55,589 nt of DNA, taken from positions 1 to 55,589 of the forward strand of contig JAFQLV010000031.1 of assembly GCA_017396515.1 (NCBI GenBank), given 5' to 3'. Numbering within the stretch: position 1 is the stretch's first letter; every line of letters begins with the position of its first letter. Made by a program: the position numbers and the translations under genes. This document shows, piece after piece, positions 32,890 to 42,509 of this stretch. The notes beneath the pieces were generated by a model. That model was given only the letters and a program-made list of their open reading frames with translations. It had not been told where the DNA came from and ran no database searches. The stretch is from Clostridia bacterium. GTDB lineage: Bacteria > Bacillota > Clostridia > Oscillospirales > Acutalibacteraceae.

Positions 32890-34311
32890 TTGAATAACGA
32901 TAGATTTATAGTACCCGGTGAGGAGCTTGAAAAACAAAAGAAATATTCTGCTTTGGCTGCAGAGCTTCTTTCCTGCCTGTACCCTGACCATAAGCCTAAA
33001 GCATATGTGCATACCTACGGCTGTCAGGGCAATGTTTCAGACGGTGAAAGGCTTCAGGGCCTTCTTCGCCATATGGGCTTTGAATTCACAGAAAAGCTTG
33101 AAGAAGCGGATCTGGTGCTTTATAACACCTGTGCCATCAGAGAGCATGCCGAGGACAGAGTTTTCGGTAATGTGGGTGCACTCAAGCCGATAAAAAAGAT
33201 AAAACCTAATATGCTTATAGCTCTTTGCGGCTGTATGATGCAGCAGCAGGCTGTTGCTGAAAAAATCAAAAACAGCTATAGCTTTGTTGATCTTGTTTTT
33301 GGTACTCATGTGCTTCATAAACTGCCTGAGTTTATATATAAGAGACTTTCTACAGGCAAAAGAGTGATAGACATAACCGAAAGCGACGGGGTTATTGCCG
33401 AGGGCCTTCCCGTTAAGCGTGACGGCACCTTCAAGGCGTGGATTCCCGTTATGTACGGCTGTAACAACTTCTGCTCATACTGCATAGTACCTTATGTCAG
33501 AGGCAGGGAGCGAAGCCGTGATTTTGAGGATGTTATGGCTGAAGTCAGGGAGGTTATTTCTCAGGGCTATAAAGAAATTACTCTGCTCGGTCAGAATGTA
33601 AACTCATATAATAAAGATCTCGAAAAGGACAGGCAGTTCCCTGCACTTCTTAAAGCAATAAGTGAAATAGAGGGCGACTTTATCATACGCTTTATGACCT
33701 CGCACCCGAGAGACTGCACAAAAGAGCTGCTTGATGTTATGGCTTCAAGCGATAAGATAGCCAAGCACCTGCATCTTCCCTTCCAATCGGGTAACGACAG
33801 AGTTCTCAGAGAGATGAACAGACACTATGACCGTGAAAAATATCTGAGTCTCATTGATTATGCTTATTCGGTTATGCCGTCTCTTTCCATAACAAGTGAT
33901 GTTATTGTTGGCTTCCCCGGTGAAACCTATGAGGAGTTCAAAGACACCTTATCACTTATTGAAAGAGTTAAATATACATCGCTTTTCACCTTCATTTTTT
34001 CACCGAGACCGGGCACAAAGGCATATTCAATGCCTGACCCTGTTTCCCGTGAAGAAAAGGGCAAATGGTTCAAGGAGCTCACTGACCTGCAGGAAAGCAT
34101 AGCCGGGCGGCGAACAGCCACAATGAAGGGGCAGACCTACCGCGTACTTGTGGAAGAAAAAGCCAAGGGTGAGGGTATGCTCTCAGGCAGAACCGAGGGA
34201 AATGTTATTATAGAGTTCCCGGGCGACGAAAGCCTTATCGGCACGTTTCAATATGTTACCGTAACAAATCCTAGAACATGGATAGTTTACGGCGAATTAT
34301 CAGAAAAATAA
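32890..34311 (+). CDS. miaB: tRNA methylthiotransferase MiaB
   Basis: MiaB is a radical-SAM enzyme that adds a methylthio group to i6A37 in tRNA. The N-terminal UPF0004 domain supplies three cysteines (YGCQGN, NTCAIREHAEDR, CGCMMQQ). The radical-SAM cluster is C191-x3-C195-x2-C198, followed by PYVRGRERSR. A TRAM domain with MKGQTYRVLVEE ends the 473-residue protein. The start is TTG, supported by AGAGG at 32877-32881. The i6A-forming enzyme MiaA is encoded four genes downstream. Confidence 0.95.
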   Translation: MNNDRFIVPGEELEKQKKYSALAAELLSCLYPDHKPKAYVHTYGCQGNVSDGERLQGLLRHMGFEFTEKLEEADLVLYNTCAIREHAEDRVFGNVGALKPIKKIKPNMLIALCGCMMQQQAVAEKIKNSYSFVDLVFGTHVLHKLPEFIYKRLSTGKRVIDITESDGVIAEGLPVKRDGTFKAWIPVMYGCNNFCSYCIVPYVRGRERSRDFEDVMAEVREVISQGYKEITLLGQNVNSYNKDLEKDRQFPALLKAISEIEGDFIIRFMTSHPRDCTKELLDVMASSDKIAKHLHLPFQSGNDRVLREMNRHYDREKYLSLIDYAYSVMPSLSITSDVIVGFPGETYEEFKDTLSLIERVKYTSLFTFIFSPRPGTKAYSMPDPVSREEKGKWFKELTDLQESIAGRRTATMKGQTYRVLVEEKAKGEGMLSGRTEGNVIIEFPGDESLIGTFQYVTVTNPRTWIVYGELSEK

Positions 34312-34334
34312 CTACTCGAAAACGGGTAATTATT
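34307..34334. repeat. AT-rich hairpin spanning the miaB stop codon
   Basis: AATAACTACTCG (34307-34318) and CGGGTAATTATT (34323-34334) form a 12-base stem with two G-T-type mismatches and an AAAA loop. The stem includes the miaB stop codon. It lacks a proper T-run, so it is a weak terminator or a 3' stability element at best. Confidence 0.4.
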
Positions 34335-34366
34335 AATAAATAATTTTATATAAAGGAGTGTCACAG

Positions 34367-34783
34367 ATGGACATTATCAAACTCACAAGAGAACTCGGTG
34401 CTGCTATTCAGCAGGACGAGCGTTACCTTGCTTTTAACAAAGCTAAGGAAGCAAACGAAAAGGACGAGGCTCTCAACGCTCTTATGGGCGAAATTCAGAT
34501 GATTCAGATGAACTATCAGATGGAAGCATCAAAGGAAGAGCCCGACTCAGCTAAAATGCAGGAATTTGAAGCTGCATTCAACGAGAAGTACGAGCAGTTT
34601 ATGGCAAACGAAAACATGCAGGCTTATGATGAAGCAAGAGCTCAGGTTGACTCAATGATGAACTACATTATGCAGATTCTCGGTCTTTGTGTTAACGGTG
34701 CCGATCCCATGACTTGCGAACCCGAGCAGGCTCACGAACACTCATGTGACGGCTCATGCAGCAGCTGCAGCGGTTGCCACTAA
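34367..34783 (+). CDS. Com_YlbF family protein with a Cys/His-rich tail (YmcA/RicA-like)
   Basis: This 138-residue, mostly helical protein belongs to the YlbF/YmcA family. In Bacillus subtilis these proteins form the RicA-RicF-RicT complex, which carries [4Fe-4S] clusters and affects sporulation, competence and mRNA processing. The gene lies between miaB and mutS, the position of ymcA (ricA) in Bacillus. The tail HEHSCDGSCSSCSGCH holds four cysteines and three histidines in 16 residues, a likely metal or cluster site. The ATG at 34367 has AGGAG at 34354-34358. The match to RicA rather than RicF is positional. Confidence 0.85.
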   Translation: MDIIKLTRELGAAIQQDERYLAFNKAKEANEKDEALNALMGEIQMIQMNYQMEASKEEPDSAKMQEFEAAFNEKYEQFMANENMQAYDEARAQVDSMMNYIMQILGLCVNGADPMTCEPEQAHEHSCDGSCSSCSGCH

Positions 34784-34824
34784 TCTTTAGTTTTTGACGT
34801 AAAAATCACAGGAGGAAAAACAAA

Positions 34825-37455
34825 ATGTCTGAAATGACGCCTATGATGGCTCAATACTTGGAAATTAAAAAGGATTACCCGGATACTATTCTGTTTTTCC
34901 GCCTGGGTGATTTTTATGAGATGTTTTTTGACGATGCCCACACTGCCTCAAGTGTGCTTGAGCTGACTCTGACAGCCAGAAGCTATTCGAAGGGTGAAAA
35001 GGCACCTATGTGCGGCGTACCCTTCCACTCGGCAGAAAATTATATAGCCCGCCTTGTAAATAAGGGCTATAAGGTTGCAATATGTGAGCAGGTTGAAGAC
35101 CCTGCAACAGCCAAAGGCATTGTTAAAAGAGATGTCATAAGAATCATAACCAAGGGCAGTATTATCGAAAACAATCTGCTTGACGAGTCAAAAAACAATT
35201 ATCTTGCAGTTATTTATATAAATGAGGGTGGTGCAGGTCTTTGCTTCACCGATGTTTCAACGGGCATAGTGAATCTCACTCACTTTGAAGATGAAAACAC
35301 CCTTGAAAACAACATTATGAATGAGCTCGGCACATTCACGCCAAGTGAAATTGTGCTCAACCCCGCCTGTGCTGAAAATAAAACAATAGCTTCCTTTATT
35401 TCAAAGCGTATTGAAGCCTCCTGCGAAATGCCATCTGAGGCTTATTTTGACTATGAAGATTGCTATAACGCCTGCAAAGAGCATTTCGGTGAAGAAAAAA
35501 TAAGAGAATACGGCTTTGTTTCTGACAGCAAGGCTGTTGTTGCCTTGGGTACTGCACTGAAATATCTCAAAAATGTGCAGAAAAATGACCTGCAGAATAT
35601 AAGAGAGGTAAATTTCTATTCAGACAATCAGTTTATGAAGCTTGATTACAGCACCCTTCGCAACCTTGAAATAACACAGAGCATGCGTACAGGTGAAAAA
35701 AGAGGCTCGCTTTTATGGGTGCTGGATAAAACCAACACTGCTATGGGTAAACGACTTCTCAGAAGCTGGCTTGAAAAGCCTCTTGTGAGCATTGCTCAGA
35801 TTTCAAGAAGGCACAATGCTGTCGGCGAGCTTGTCAGTGACAGCACAAGGCTTGCGGAGCTTTGTGAAAAATTCGGCAGTGTCTTTGATATCGAGCGACT
35901 TATAACCAGAGTTATGTTCGAGTCCGCCAACGCCAAAGATTTGAATTCACTTAAGCAGACTCTTGAATGTATTCCTGAAATCAAGCTGCTTCTTCACTCC
36001 TTCAGCAGTGCATATCTTAAGCAGCAGTTCCTTAATCTTGATGTGCTTGAGGATGTTCGTGAGCTTATTCATGCTGCCATTGATGAAGATGCTCCTTTCT
36101 CAATAAGAGAGGGCGGTCTTATAAAGTCAGGCTTCAACTCAGAGCTTGACGAGCTTCGTCATATTCAGCAGGGTGGCAAGGAGTTCATTCTTGATATTGA
36201 GCAGCGTGAAAAAGAAAGAACAGGTATTCCTAAGCTGAAAATCGGTTACAACAGAGTTTTCGGCTACTATATAGAAATAACCAATTCATATAAAGAGCTT
36301 GTGCCTGAGGATTATATCAGAAAGCAGACTCTTGCAAACTGTGAAAGATATATTACTCAGGAGCTGAAAGACCTTGAAAGCAAGGTTCTCGGTGCCCAGG
36401 AAAGAATAGTTAAGCTTGAATATGAAATTTTCTGCCAGATAAGAGGTCAGGTTGCAAAGCAATACAGCAGAATCAAAGCAACTGCATCGGCTCTTGCAAT
36501 AACCGATGTGCTGTGTTCTCTTGCAAGTGTGGCAATAAGCAATAATTATGTGTGTCCCACAATTCTTGACGGTACCGCAATAAAAATCAGTGACGGCAGA
36601 CATCCTGTTGTTGAGGCGGTGCTTGAAGACAGTCCCTTCGTGCCAAATGACACCTATATGGATTGTGACAAGGAACGCTGTGCAATTATAACGGGCCCCA
36701 ATATGGCGGGTAAGTCCACCTATATGCGTCAGGTGGCTATAATCTGTCTCATGGCTCAGGCAGGCTCTTTTGTGCCTGCATCAAGTGCAGAGCTTTCAAT
36801 TGTGGATAGTATTTTCACCCGTGTCGGTGCTTCAGATGACCTTGCAACAGGTCAGTCAACCTTTATGGTTGAAATGAACGAGGTATCAAATATACTTAAA
36901 AATGCAAACAAAAACAGCCTCATCATACTTGACGAGGTCGGCAGAGGTACCTCAACCTTTGACGGTATGAGTATAGCAAGAGCTGTTCTTGAATATATAG
37001 CTGACAAAAAGAAAATCGGCGCCAAAACGCTTTTCTCCACTCATTATCATGAGCTTACTGAGCTTGAGGGTCAGCTTGACGGTGTTAATAATTATAATAT
37101 ATGCGTCAAAAAGAGGGGAGACACCATAACCTTCCTGCGCAGAATTGTCAGGGGCAGAGCGGACGGAAGCTACGGTATTGAGGTTGCAAAGCTTGCTGGT
37201 ATTCCCAACAGCGTTGTTTCCCGTGCCAGAGTTATACTTCGTGAGCTTGAAAGTGCTAACCCTGAAAGCAGGAGCATTATGTCTGAAATTGAGTTTAAGG
37301 ATGAGGAAGAAAGTCTTCAGCTTTCCATAACCTCAACCCTTGACGATGAAATTATAGATAATCTGAGAAATATAGATATAAACACACTCACACCTCTTGA
37401 GGCTCTGACTACCCTTCATGAGCTTGTGGGCAAGGCAAGAAGAAGTAACATTTAA
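34825..37455 (+). CDS. mutS: DNA mismatch repair protein MutS
   Basis: MutS detects base mismatches and small loops. The mismatch-probing motif is FYE at 30-32. The Walker A loop is GPNMAGKST (624-632), followed by the Walker B-type DEVGRGTST and the signature STHYHELTEL. The length of 876 residues is normal for MutS1. AGGAGG precedes the start, and MutL follows 21 bases downstream. In Bacillus the cotE gene lies between ymcA and mutS; it is absent here. Confidence 0.97.
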   Translation: MSEMTPMMAQYLEIKKDYPDTILFFRLGDFYEMFFDDAHTASSVLELTLTARSYSKGEKAPMCGVPFHSAENYIARLVNKGYKVAICEQVEDPATAKGIVKRDVIRIITKGSIIENNLLDESKNNYLAVIYINEGGAGLCFTDVSTGIVNLTHFEDENTLENNIMNELGTFTPSEIVLNPACAENKTIASFISKRIEASCEMPSEAYFDYEDCYNACKEHFGEEKIREYGFVSDSKAVVALGTALKYLKNVQKNDLQNIREVNFYSDNQFMKLDYSTLRNLEITQSMRTGEKRGSLLWVLDKTNTAMGKRLLRSWLEKPLVSIAQISRRHNAVGELVSDSTRLAELCEKFGSVFDIERLITRVMFESANAKDLNSLKQTLECIPEIKLLLHSFSSAYLKQQFLNLDVLEDVRELIHAAIDEDAPFSIREGGLIKSGFNSELDELRHIQQGGKEFILDIEQREKERTGIPKLKIGYNRVFGYYIEITNSYKELVPEDYIRKQTLANCERYITQELKDLESKVLGAQERIVKLEYEIFCQIRGQVAKQYSRIKATASALAITDVLCSLASVAISNNYVCPTILDGTAIKISDGRHPVVEAVLEDSPFVPNDTYMDCDKERCAIITGPNMAGKSTYMRQVAIICLMAQAGSFVPASSAELSIVDSIFTRVGASDDLATGQSTFMVEMNEVSNILKNANKNSLIILDEVGRGTSTFDGMSIARAVLEYIADKKKIGAKTLFSTHYHELTELEGQLDGVNNYNICVKKRGDTITFLRRIVRGRADGSYGIEVAKLAGIPNSVVSRARVILRELESANPESRSIMSEIEFKDEEESLQLSITSTLDDEIIDNLRNIDINTLTPLEALTTLHELVGKARRSNI

Positions 37456-37476
37456 AAGAAAGGTTGTGACAGCTTT

Positions 37477-39540
37477 ATGGCTAAAATAAATGTCTTACCA
37501 AAACATATTGCTGAGCTTATTGCCGCCGGTGAAGTTGTCGAAAGACCTGCCAGCGTTGTTAAAGAGCTTATGGAAAACTCTATTGATGCAGGCGCAACAA
37601 CAATTACTCTAGAAATAAGAAACGGCGGTGTGCGCTATATACGCATAACCGACAACGGCTGCGGAATTGACCATGACGATGTACCTAAGGCGTTTCTCAG
37701 CCACGCAACAAGCAAAATCAAGGATGAAAACGATCTTAATTCAATTTTCACCCTCGGCTTCAGAGGTGAGGCTCTCGCTTCAATTGCTGCTGTTTCAAAA
37801 ACGGAAATCCTCACTAAAACTGCTGAAGCTGCTCTCGGAACTTCCTATGCCGTTGAGGGCGGTGTGCAGACCCGATATGATGAGGCAGGCTGTCCCAACG
37901 GTACCACTATAGTGGTGCGTGATCTTTTCTATAACACTCCCGCAAGAATGAAGTTTCTTAAAAAGGATGTTTCAGAGGCCAATGCGGTTGCGGATATAGT
38001 TGATAAAATAGCACTTTCCCATCCTGAGGTCAGTGTCAGATTTATCCGTGAAGGCAAGCAGGCGCTTATTACTCCCGGTGACGGCAAGCTTTTGTCAACC
38101 ATATATTCTGTTTTCGGCAGAACCTTTGCTGAAAGTCTTCTTGAGGTGGACTATAAGCTTGACGGTGTTGAGGTCAAGGGCTTTGTTTGCAAGCCTATGT
38201 CATCCCGCCCCTCAAGAGCTATGCAATATTTCTTCCTCGGCGGAAGATTTATAAAGAGCAGAGCCTGTGTGGGCGCTATGGAAAATGCCTATAAAAACTC
38301 AATTATGGTGGGTAAGTTTCCCAGCTGTGTGCTCAATATAAATGTCAGACCCGACACTGTTGATGTCAATGTGCACCCGGCAAAAACAGAGGTTCGATTC
38401 AGTGATGAACGACGGGTTTCCTCGGCTGTTTACTTTGCTGTTAAATCTGCCCTTGAAAGCTTTGACACTATGCCTGAGGTTGACCTGTCTGCACGAAATA
38501 AAGTAATGCAAAGAGCTGTGCCTGAGGCAGTTCAGCTCAATATGCTTGATGATACTCCTGCAGTAAAGGCTGATTTTTCCTCAAGTCCCTTTGCAAAAAA
38601 AGAGCAAAAGCCTGTTTCGCAGCCTGCAGAGCCTAAAAAGGATTTCTGGCAGAGTATGCCTGCAAAGGATTTCAGCAAAGCTGCTCAGGAAAAGCCCGAA
38701 AGATTGCCCAAAAAGGCTGATGAAGACGAGCCTGACCTTATATCCGGCTTTGTAAAGGCTCAGAAGCAGAAAAGCCAGGAAATATCTGAGCGAAACAGGG
38801 AGCTTGTCAGCACGGCAAAGCAGCCTGTAAAGGCTGACAGAAAGTCCTTTGTGAAAGAGGATGAAGAGCCTTCACTGCACTCTGCGGCGAATGAGCCTTC
38901 GGCCATTTCAGAAGAAAAAGAAGCCTTGCAGGATAAACCGATCAGCGAACAGAAAAAGCTTCCTCCTAAGCCGCTAAGGCTTTTAGGTGAGGCCTTTAAG
39001 ACTTATATAATCTGTGAGTATGACAATAAGGTGGTGCTCATTGATAAGCATGCAGCCCACGAGAGAATAATTTATAACAAGATGAAGCAGAACGCTGAGA
39101 ATAATATTTCATCCCAGGTTCTTCTCACCCCCGTTAAGGTTACTCTCAGCAAGGCTGAGTATAATATAATCACACAAAATCTTGAGGTTTTCTCCAAGGC
39201 GGGTTATCTTATTGAGGACTTTGAGGGTGGGGTAGTTATAGTGCGCGAGTGCCCCATGCTTATAAGCGGCGACGATATTGAAGACACGGTAATTGAAATT
39301 GCATCATACCTTGCTGAAAACAGAATTAATGTTGAAAGTGAAAAGATCGACAGAATACACCACACTGCAGCGTGCAAGGCCGCAATAAAGGCGGGATATA
39401 AAAATTCCACCGCCGAAATGAAGGTGCTTGCAGAGCAGGTGCTTTATAATGATGAGGTGAGATACTGTCCTCACGGCAGACCCGTTCTCATTGAGCTTTC
39501 AAAATATGAGCTTGAAAAGCAGTTCGGCAGAATACAGTAA
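37477..39540 (+). CDS. mutL: DNA mismatch repair protein MutL
   Basis: MutL couples mismatch recognition to strand cutting. The GHKL ATPase domain shows ENSIDAGAT (33-41), DNGCGI and GFRGEALASI. A charged, low-complexity linker runs from about 340 to 500. The C-terminal domain has DKHAAHERIIYN (523-534), where the endonuclease motif DQHAx2Ex4E usually has Gln at 524 and a final Glu at 534. The later ACK and CPHGRP motifs are intact. The first Asp and Glu of the metal site are kept, so nicking is likely but the changes are notable. The length of 687 residues is normal. Confidence 0.96.
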   Translation: MAKINVLPKHIAELIAAGEVVERPASVVKELMENSIDAGATTITLEIRNGGVRYIRITDNGCGIDHDDVPKAFLSHATSKIKDENDLNSIFTLGFRGEALASIAAVSKTEILTKTAEAALGTSYAVEGGVQTRYDEAGCPNGTTIVVRDLFYNTPARMKFLKKDVSEANAVADIVDKIALSHPEVSVRFIREGKQALITPGDGKLLSTIYSVFGRTFAESLLEVDYKLDGVEVKGFVCKPMSSRPSRAMQYFFLGGRFIKSRACVGAMENAYKNSIMVGKFPSCVLNINVRPDTVDVNVHPAKTEVRFSDERRVSSAVYFAVKSALESFDTMPEVDLSARNKVMQRAVPEAVQLNMLDDTPAVKADFSSSPFAKKEQKPVSQPAEPKKDFWQSMPAKDFSKAAQEKPERLPKKADEDEPDLISGFVKAQKQKSQEISERNRELVSTAKQPVKADRKSFVKEDEEPSLHSAANEPSAISEEKEALQDKPISEQKKLPPKPLRLLGEAFKTYIICEYDNKVVLIDKHAAHERIIYNKMKQNAENNISSQVLLTPVKVTLSKAEYNIITQNLEVFSKAGYLIEDFEGGVVIVRECPMLISGDDIEDTVIEIASYLAENRINVESEKIDRIHHTAACKAAIKAGYKNSTAEMKVLAEQVLYNDEVRYCPHGRPVLIELSKYELEKQFGRIQ

Positions 39541-39556
39541 ACTTTGGAGAAATATA

Positions 39557-40486
39557 ATGGATAAACCTTTGGTTGCCGTTGTTGCGGGCCCTACAGCCTC
39601 GGGAAAAACCGCACTGGGTATTGAAATTGCAAAAAGGCTCGGCGGTGAAATAGTCAGTGCCGACTCTATGCAGATTTATAAAAATATGGATATTGCTACG
39701 GCAATGCCTACAAGTGTTGAGCAGGCACAGGCAGTTCATCATCTTATAGGCTTTCTCAGCCCTGGTGAGGATTTCAGTGTTGCGAAATATAAGGAGCTTG
39801 CCTTTGAGGCGATTGACGATATCCTTTCAAGAGGAAAGCTGCCCGTTGTTGTGGGCGGTACGGGTCTTTATATAGACACACTTATAAATAACACTGAGTT
39901 TCTTGACTATGAGAAAAACGATATAAGACAAAGCCTTGAGCAGCGTGCGGAAAAAGAGGGTCTAGAGTCACTTTTCTGTGAGCTGCAGAGGGTTGACCCA
40001 AAAACGGCAGAACGCCTTCATATCAATGACAGCAAAAGAATTATCAGAGCCCTTGAGGTTTATATGTCAACGGGCAAAACCATATCACAGCAGTGTGAGC
40101 TTTCTCATCTCAACGAAAGCAGATACCGCTTTTGCGTGATAGGTCTCACTGCCGAAAACAGACAGTATCTTTATGACAGAATTAATCTTCGTGTGGATAA
40201 GATGCTTGAGGCAGGTCTTATAGATGAGGCAAAAGAATTTTTTGAAATGAACCCGGGTAATACGGCTAAGCAGGCTATCGGATATAAAGAGCTGAAGCCT
40301 TATCTTGACGGCTTTGTCAGCCTTGAAGAAGCTGCTGAAAAGCTGAAAATGGAAACAAGAAGATATGCAAAAAGACAGCTGACCTGGTTCAGGAGAAACG
40401 ATAAAATCCACTGGCTGTCAGTTGATACCACAGACAAAGACAGCTTGTTTGACAGAGCCTGTGAAATAATTAACAGTGAAAGGTGA
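39557..40486 (+). CDS. miaA: tRNA dimethylallyltransferase
   Basis: MiaA adds a dimethylallyl group to A37 of tRNAs that read codons starting with U, making the substrate of MiaB. The P-loop GPTASGKT lies at 11-18, and the substrate regions SADSMQIYK and GGTGLYIDTL are clear. The length of 309 residues is normal. The ATG at 39557 has TTGGAGA upstream; a longer in-frame reading from 39491 would overlap mutL and lacks the usual start. It ends the miaB-mutS-mutL-miaA group. Confidence 0.95.
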   Translation: MDKPLVAVVAGPTASGKTALGIEIAKRLGGEIVSADSMQIYKNMDIATAMPTSVEQAQAVHHLIGFLSPGEDFSVAKYKELAFEAIDDILSRGKLPVVVGGTGLYIDTLINNTEFLDYEKNDIRQSLEQRAEKEGLESLFCELQRVDPKTAERLHINDSKRIIRALEVYMSTGKTISQQCELSHLNESRYRFCVIGLTAENRQYLYDRINLRVDKMLEAGLIDEAKEFFEMNPGNTAKQAIGYKELKPYLDGFVSLEEAAEKLKMETRRYAKRQLTWFRRNDKIHWLSVDTTDKDSLFDRACEIINSER

Positions 40487-40491
40487 TTTAA

Positions 40492-41793
40492 ATGAAAAAG
40501 CATAAAAAGCTCAATAAAGATGCTAAAATTGCGGCCTTATTGCTGAGTGCTTTTTTTGTTGTGCTGCTTATGTATGCAGTCAATGCCTTTTATCTCAGCA
40601 GTAACGGCACCCTGGAAACTGAATTTCTTATAAGCTATAACGAAAATAACAGGCTTGCCGTCAATGGCTTTGCAGTGCGTGATGAAAGCAAGCTTGTTGA
40701 CGGAAAAAACACATGCCTTCTGAGTAAAAATGACAGCTACATCTATGTTCCTGTTATTTCAGACAGTGAAAATGTTTCTAAAAAAGGTGTGATTGCACTT
40801 GCCTTTGCAAGCGAGAGTGAGGCTGATGCTTATATGCAGGAGCAGGAGCTGAAGGAAAAGCTCGCTTCAATCAAGGAGCTTGAAAGAAGTGAGGATCTCA
40901 GCTACAGCAACATTCTGTTTCTTAATTCACAGCTGAATATGAATGTTTCCGGGTACCTCTCGTGCCTTGAAAATTCAAGTGTTTCAGAGCTTGACGGTTA
41001 TGTTGAATCCATAACAAATAATCTCACCTCAAAGCAGATTGCAACAGGCAAGGATCTGGACTACAAAACCATAATAAATGACTACAATAAACAGATTAAA
41101 GAACTTAAAAGCTCCTACAGAATTGTTGACAGAATAACTTCACCTTACGCAGGCTACTTTGTCAGCGGTACTGACGGCTATGAGAACACCTTTGATTTTA
41201 AGCTTGCCCAGAAAAAGCAGGTGGAAAAGGGTCAGGGAGAAAAGCTCATATCTGCCGCAGCTGAAGTAGCCGGAAACATTTACGGCAAGATTATTCTTCA
41301 GCATACATGGTACTATATTTTTGATGCCGAACTTAATGATGTCTCCACCCTGAAAAACGGATATTGGGTCAGTGTCAGCTTCGACGATTTGGGTATAAGG
41401 GACCTTGATATGCAGGTGTACGATATAACAGAAATTCATGACGGCAAAGTCACGGTTACACTGAGATGTACCTCTATGAATGAAGAGCTTGCAAAAATCA
41501 GAAAAGAGACTGCAAAAATAACAATCAACCAATATGACGGGTTTAAAATCAGCAATGAAGCCCTCACCGAAAATGAAGACGGTGTGCCCGGTGTGTACGC
41601 GGTAGTGGGCAATATTATGAAGTTTTCGCCTGTCGAGGTTGAGTTTTACGGTGACGGATATGTTGTTGCAACAGGAAAAAGGGTGCTTCGTGATGAAAAT
41701 GACGAAGGCTCCGGCTACTATCATGTTCTCAGGCAGTATGATAAAATTATCGTGAAAGGAATGAATCTTGAAGATGGCAGTATTGTCAAGTGA
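40492..41793 (+). CDS. HlyD-like membrane-anchored protein of the division cluster
   Basis: This 433-residue protein has a basic start (MKKHKKLNK), one membrane helix at about residues 12-35 and a large outer part. It looks like an HlyD/periplasmic-adaptor-like protein: a beta-barrel region (about 40-120), a helical segment and a return to beta structure. No transporter partner is adjacent. Similar proteins occur just before yggS-sepF in other Clostridia, so a role at the septum or wall is more likely than efflux, but this is inference. Its last 26 bases overlap the next gene. Confidence 0.75.
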   Translation: MKKHKKLNKDAKIAALLLSAFFVVLLMYAVNAFYLSSNGTLETEFLISYNENNRLAVNGFAVRDESKLVDGKNTCLLSKNDSYIYVPVISDSENVSKKGVIALAFASESEADAYMQEQELKEKLASIKELERSEDLSYSNILFLNSQLNMNVSGYLSCLENSSVSELDGYVESITNNLTSKQIATGKDLDYKTIINDYNKQIKELKSSYRIVDRITSPYAGYFVSGTDGYENTFDFKLAQKKQVEKGQGEKLISAAAEVAGNIYGKIILQHTWYYIFDAELNDVSTLKNGYWVSVSFDDLGIRDLDMQVYDITEIHDGKVTVTLRCTSMNEELAKIRKETAKITINQYDGFKISNEALTENEDGVPGVYAVVGNIMKFSPVEVEFYGDGYVVATGKRVLRDENDEGSGYYHVLRQYDKIIVKGMNLEDGSIVK

Positions 41794-42496
41794 AGAACGA
41801 TTTAAAAATATTGAATATAATCTTGCAGTAATAAGACAAAAAATTGCTGATGCAGCCAAAGAAAGCGGCCGAAAGCCTGAAGATGTAAAGCTGATGGCTG
41901 TTACAAAAACCGTTGAGCCTATTTTTATAAACCATGCAATTGATTGCGGCATTGACTTAATCGGTGAAAACAAGGTTCAGGAATTTTTATCAAAAAAGCC
42001 CTATCTGAAGCTTGGCGGCTGTGAAGCTCATCTTATAGGTCATCTTCAGACCAATAAGGTCAGACAGATTGTTTCAGAGGTGTCTATGATTCAGTCAGTT
42101 GACAGTGTAAAGCTGGCAAGGGAGATTTCAAAAAGAAGTGAGGCTGCCGGAAAAACAACCGAATGTCTTATTGAGGTGAATATAGGCGATGAGGAAAGCA
42201 AAACAGGCCTTGACCTTTCTCTGCTTATGCAAACCCTTGAAGAAATATCGCTTTTGCCGTCAATAAAGGTTAAGGGTCTTATGACCATTCCGCCGATTTG
42301 TGACGATGACGGTCAGCTTCGCAAATATTTTTCTCAAATGAATGAAATATTTGTTGACATCAAGGCTAAAAAGATAGATAATATAGATATGTCTATACTT
42401 TCAATGGGAATGTCAGGGGATTATGAAGAAGCAGTAAGATGCGGCTCAAATCTTGTCAGAGTCGGCTCTGCAATTTTTGGCCCCAGATTATATTAA
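41768..42496 (+). CDS. PLP homeostasis protein (YggS/YlmE/PLPBP family)
   Basis: This PLP-binding protein buffers the cofactor and affects amino-acid and vitamin B6 balance. The lysine that holds PLP is K47 in MAVTKTVE, followed by FGENKVQE-like IGENKVQEF, the conserved HLIGHLQTNK and the C-terminal SMGMSGDYEEAV and GSAIFGPR. The TTG at 41768 is well placed (7 bases) after AAAGGA at 41755-41760; an ATG at 41774 would shorten it by two residues. In Gram-positive bacteria the family gene usually lies next to sepF, as here. Confidence 0.93.
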   Translation: MKMAVLSSEERFKNIEYNLAVIRQKIADAAKESGRKPEDVKLMAVTKTVEPIFINHAIDCGIDLIGENKVQEFLSKKPYLKLGGCEAHLIGHLQTNKVRQIVSEVSMIQSVDSVKLAREISKRSEAAGKTTECLIEVNIGDEESKTGLDLSLLMQTLEEISLLPSIKVKGLMTIPPICDDDGQLRKYFSQMNEIFVDIKAKKIDNIDMSILSMGMSGDYEEAVRCGSNLVRVGSAIFGPRLY

Positions 42497-42509
42497 AAGG
42501 AGATAAAAA

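Noticed and set aside
41140-41973. 277-residue minus-strand open frame opposite the HlyD-like gene and yggS
   Set aside because: It spans the reverse of two supported genes, has no start signals and no recognisable domain.
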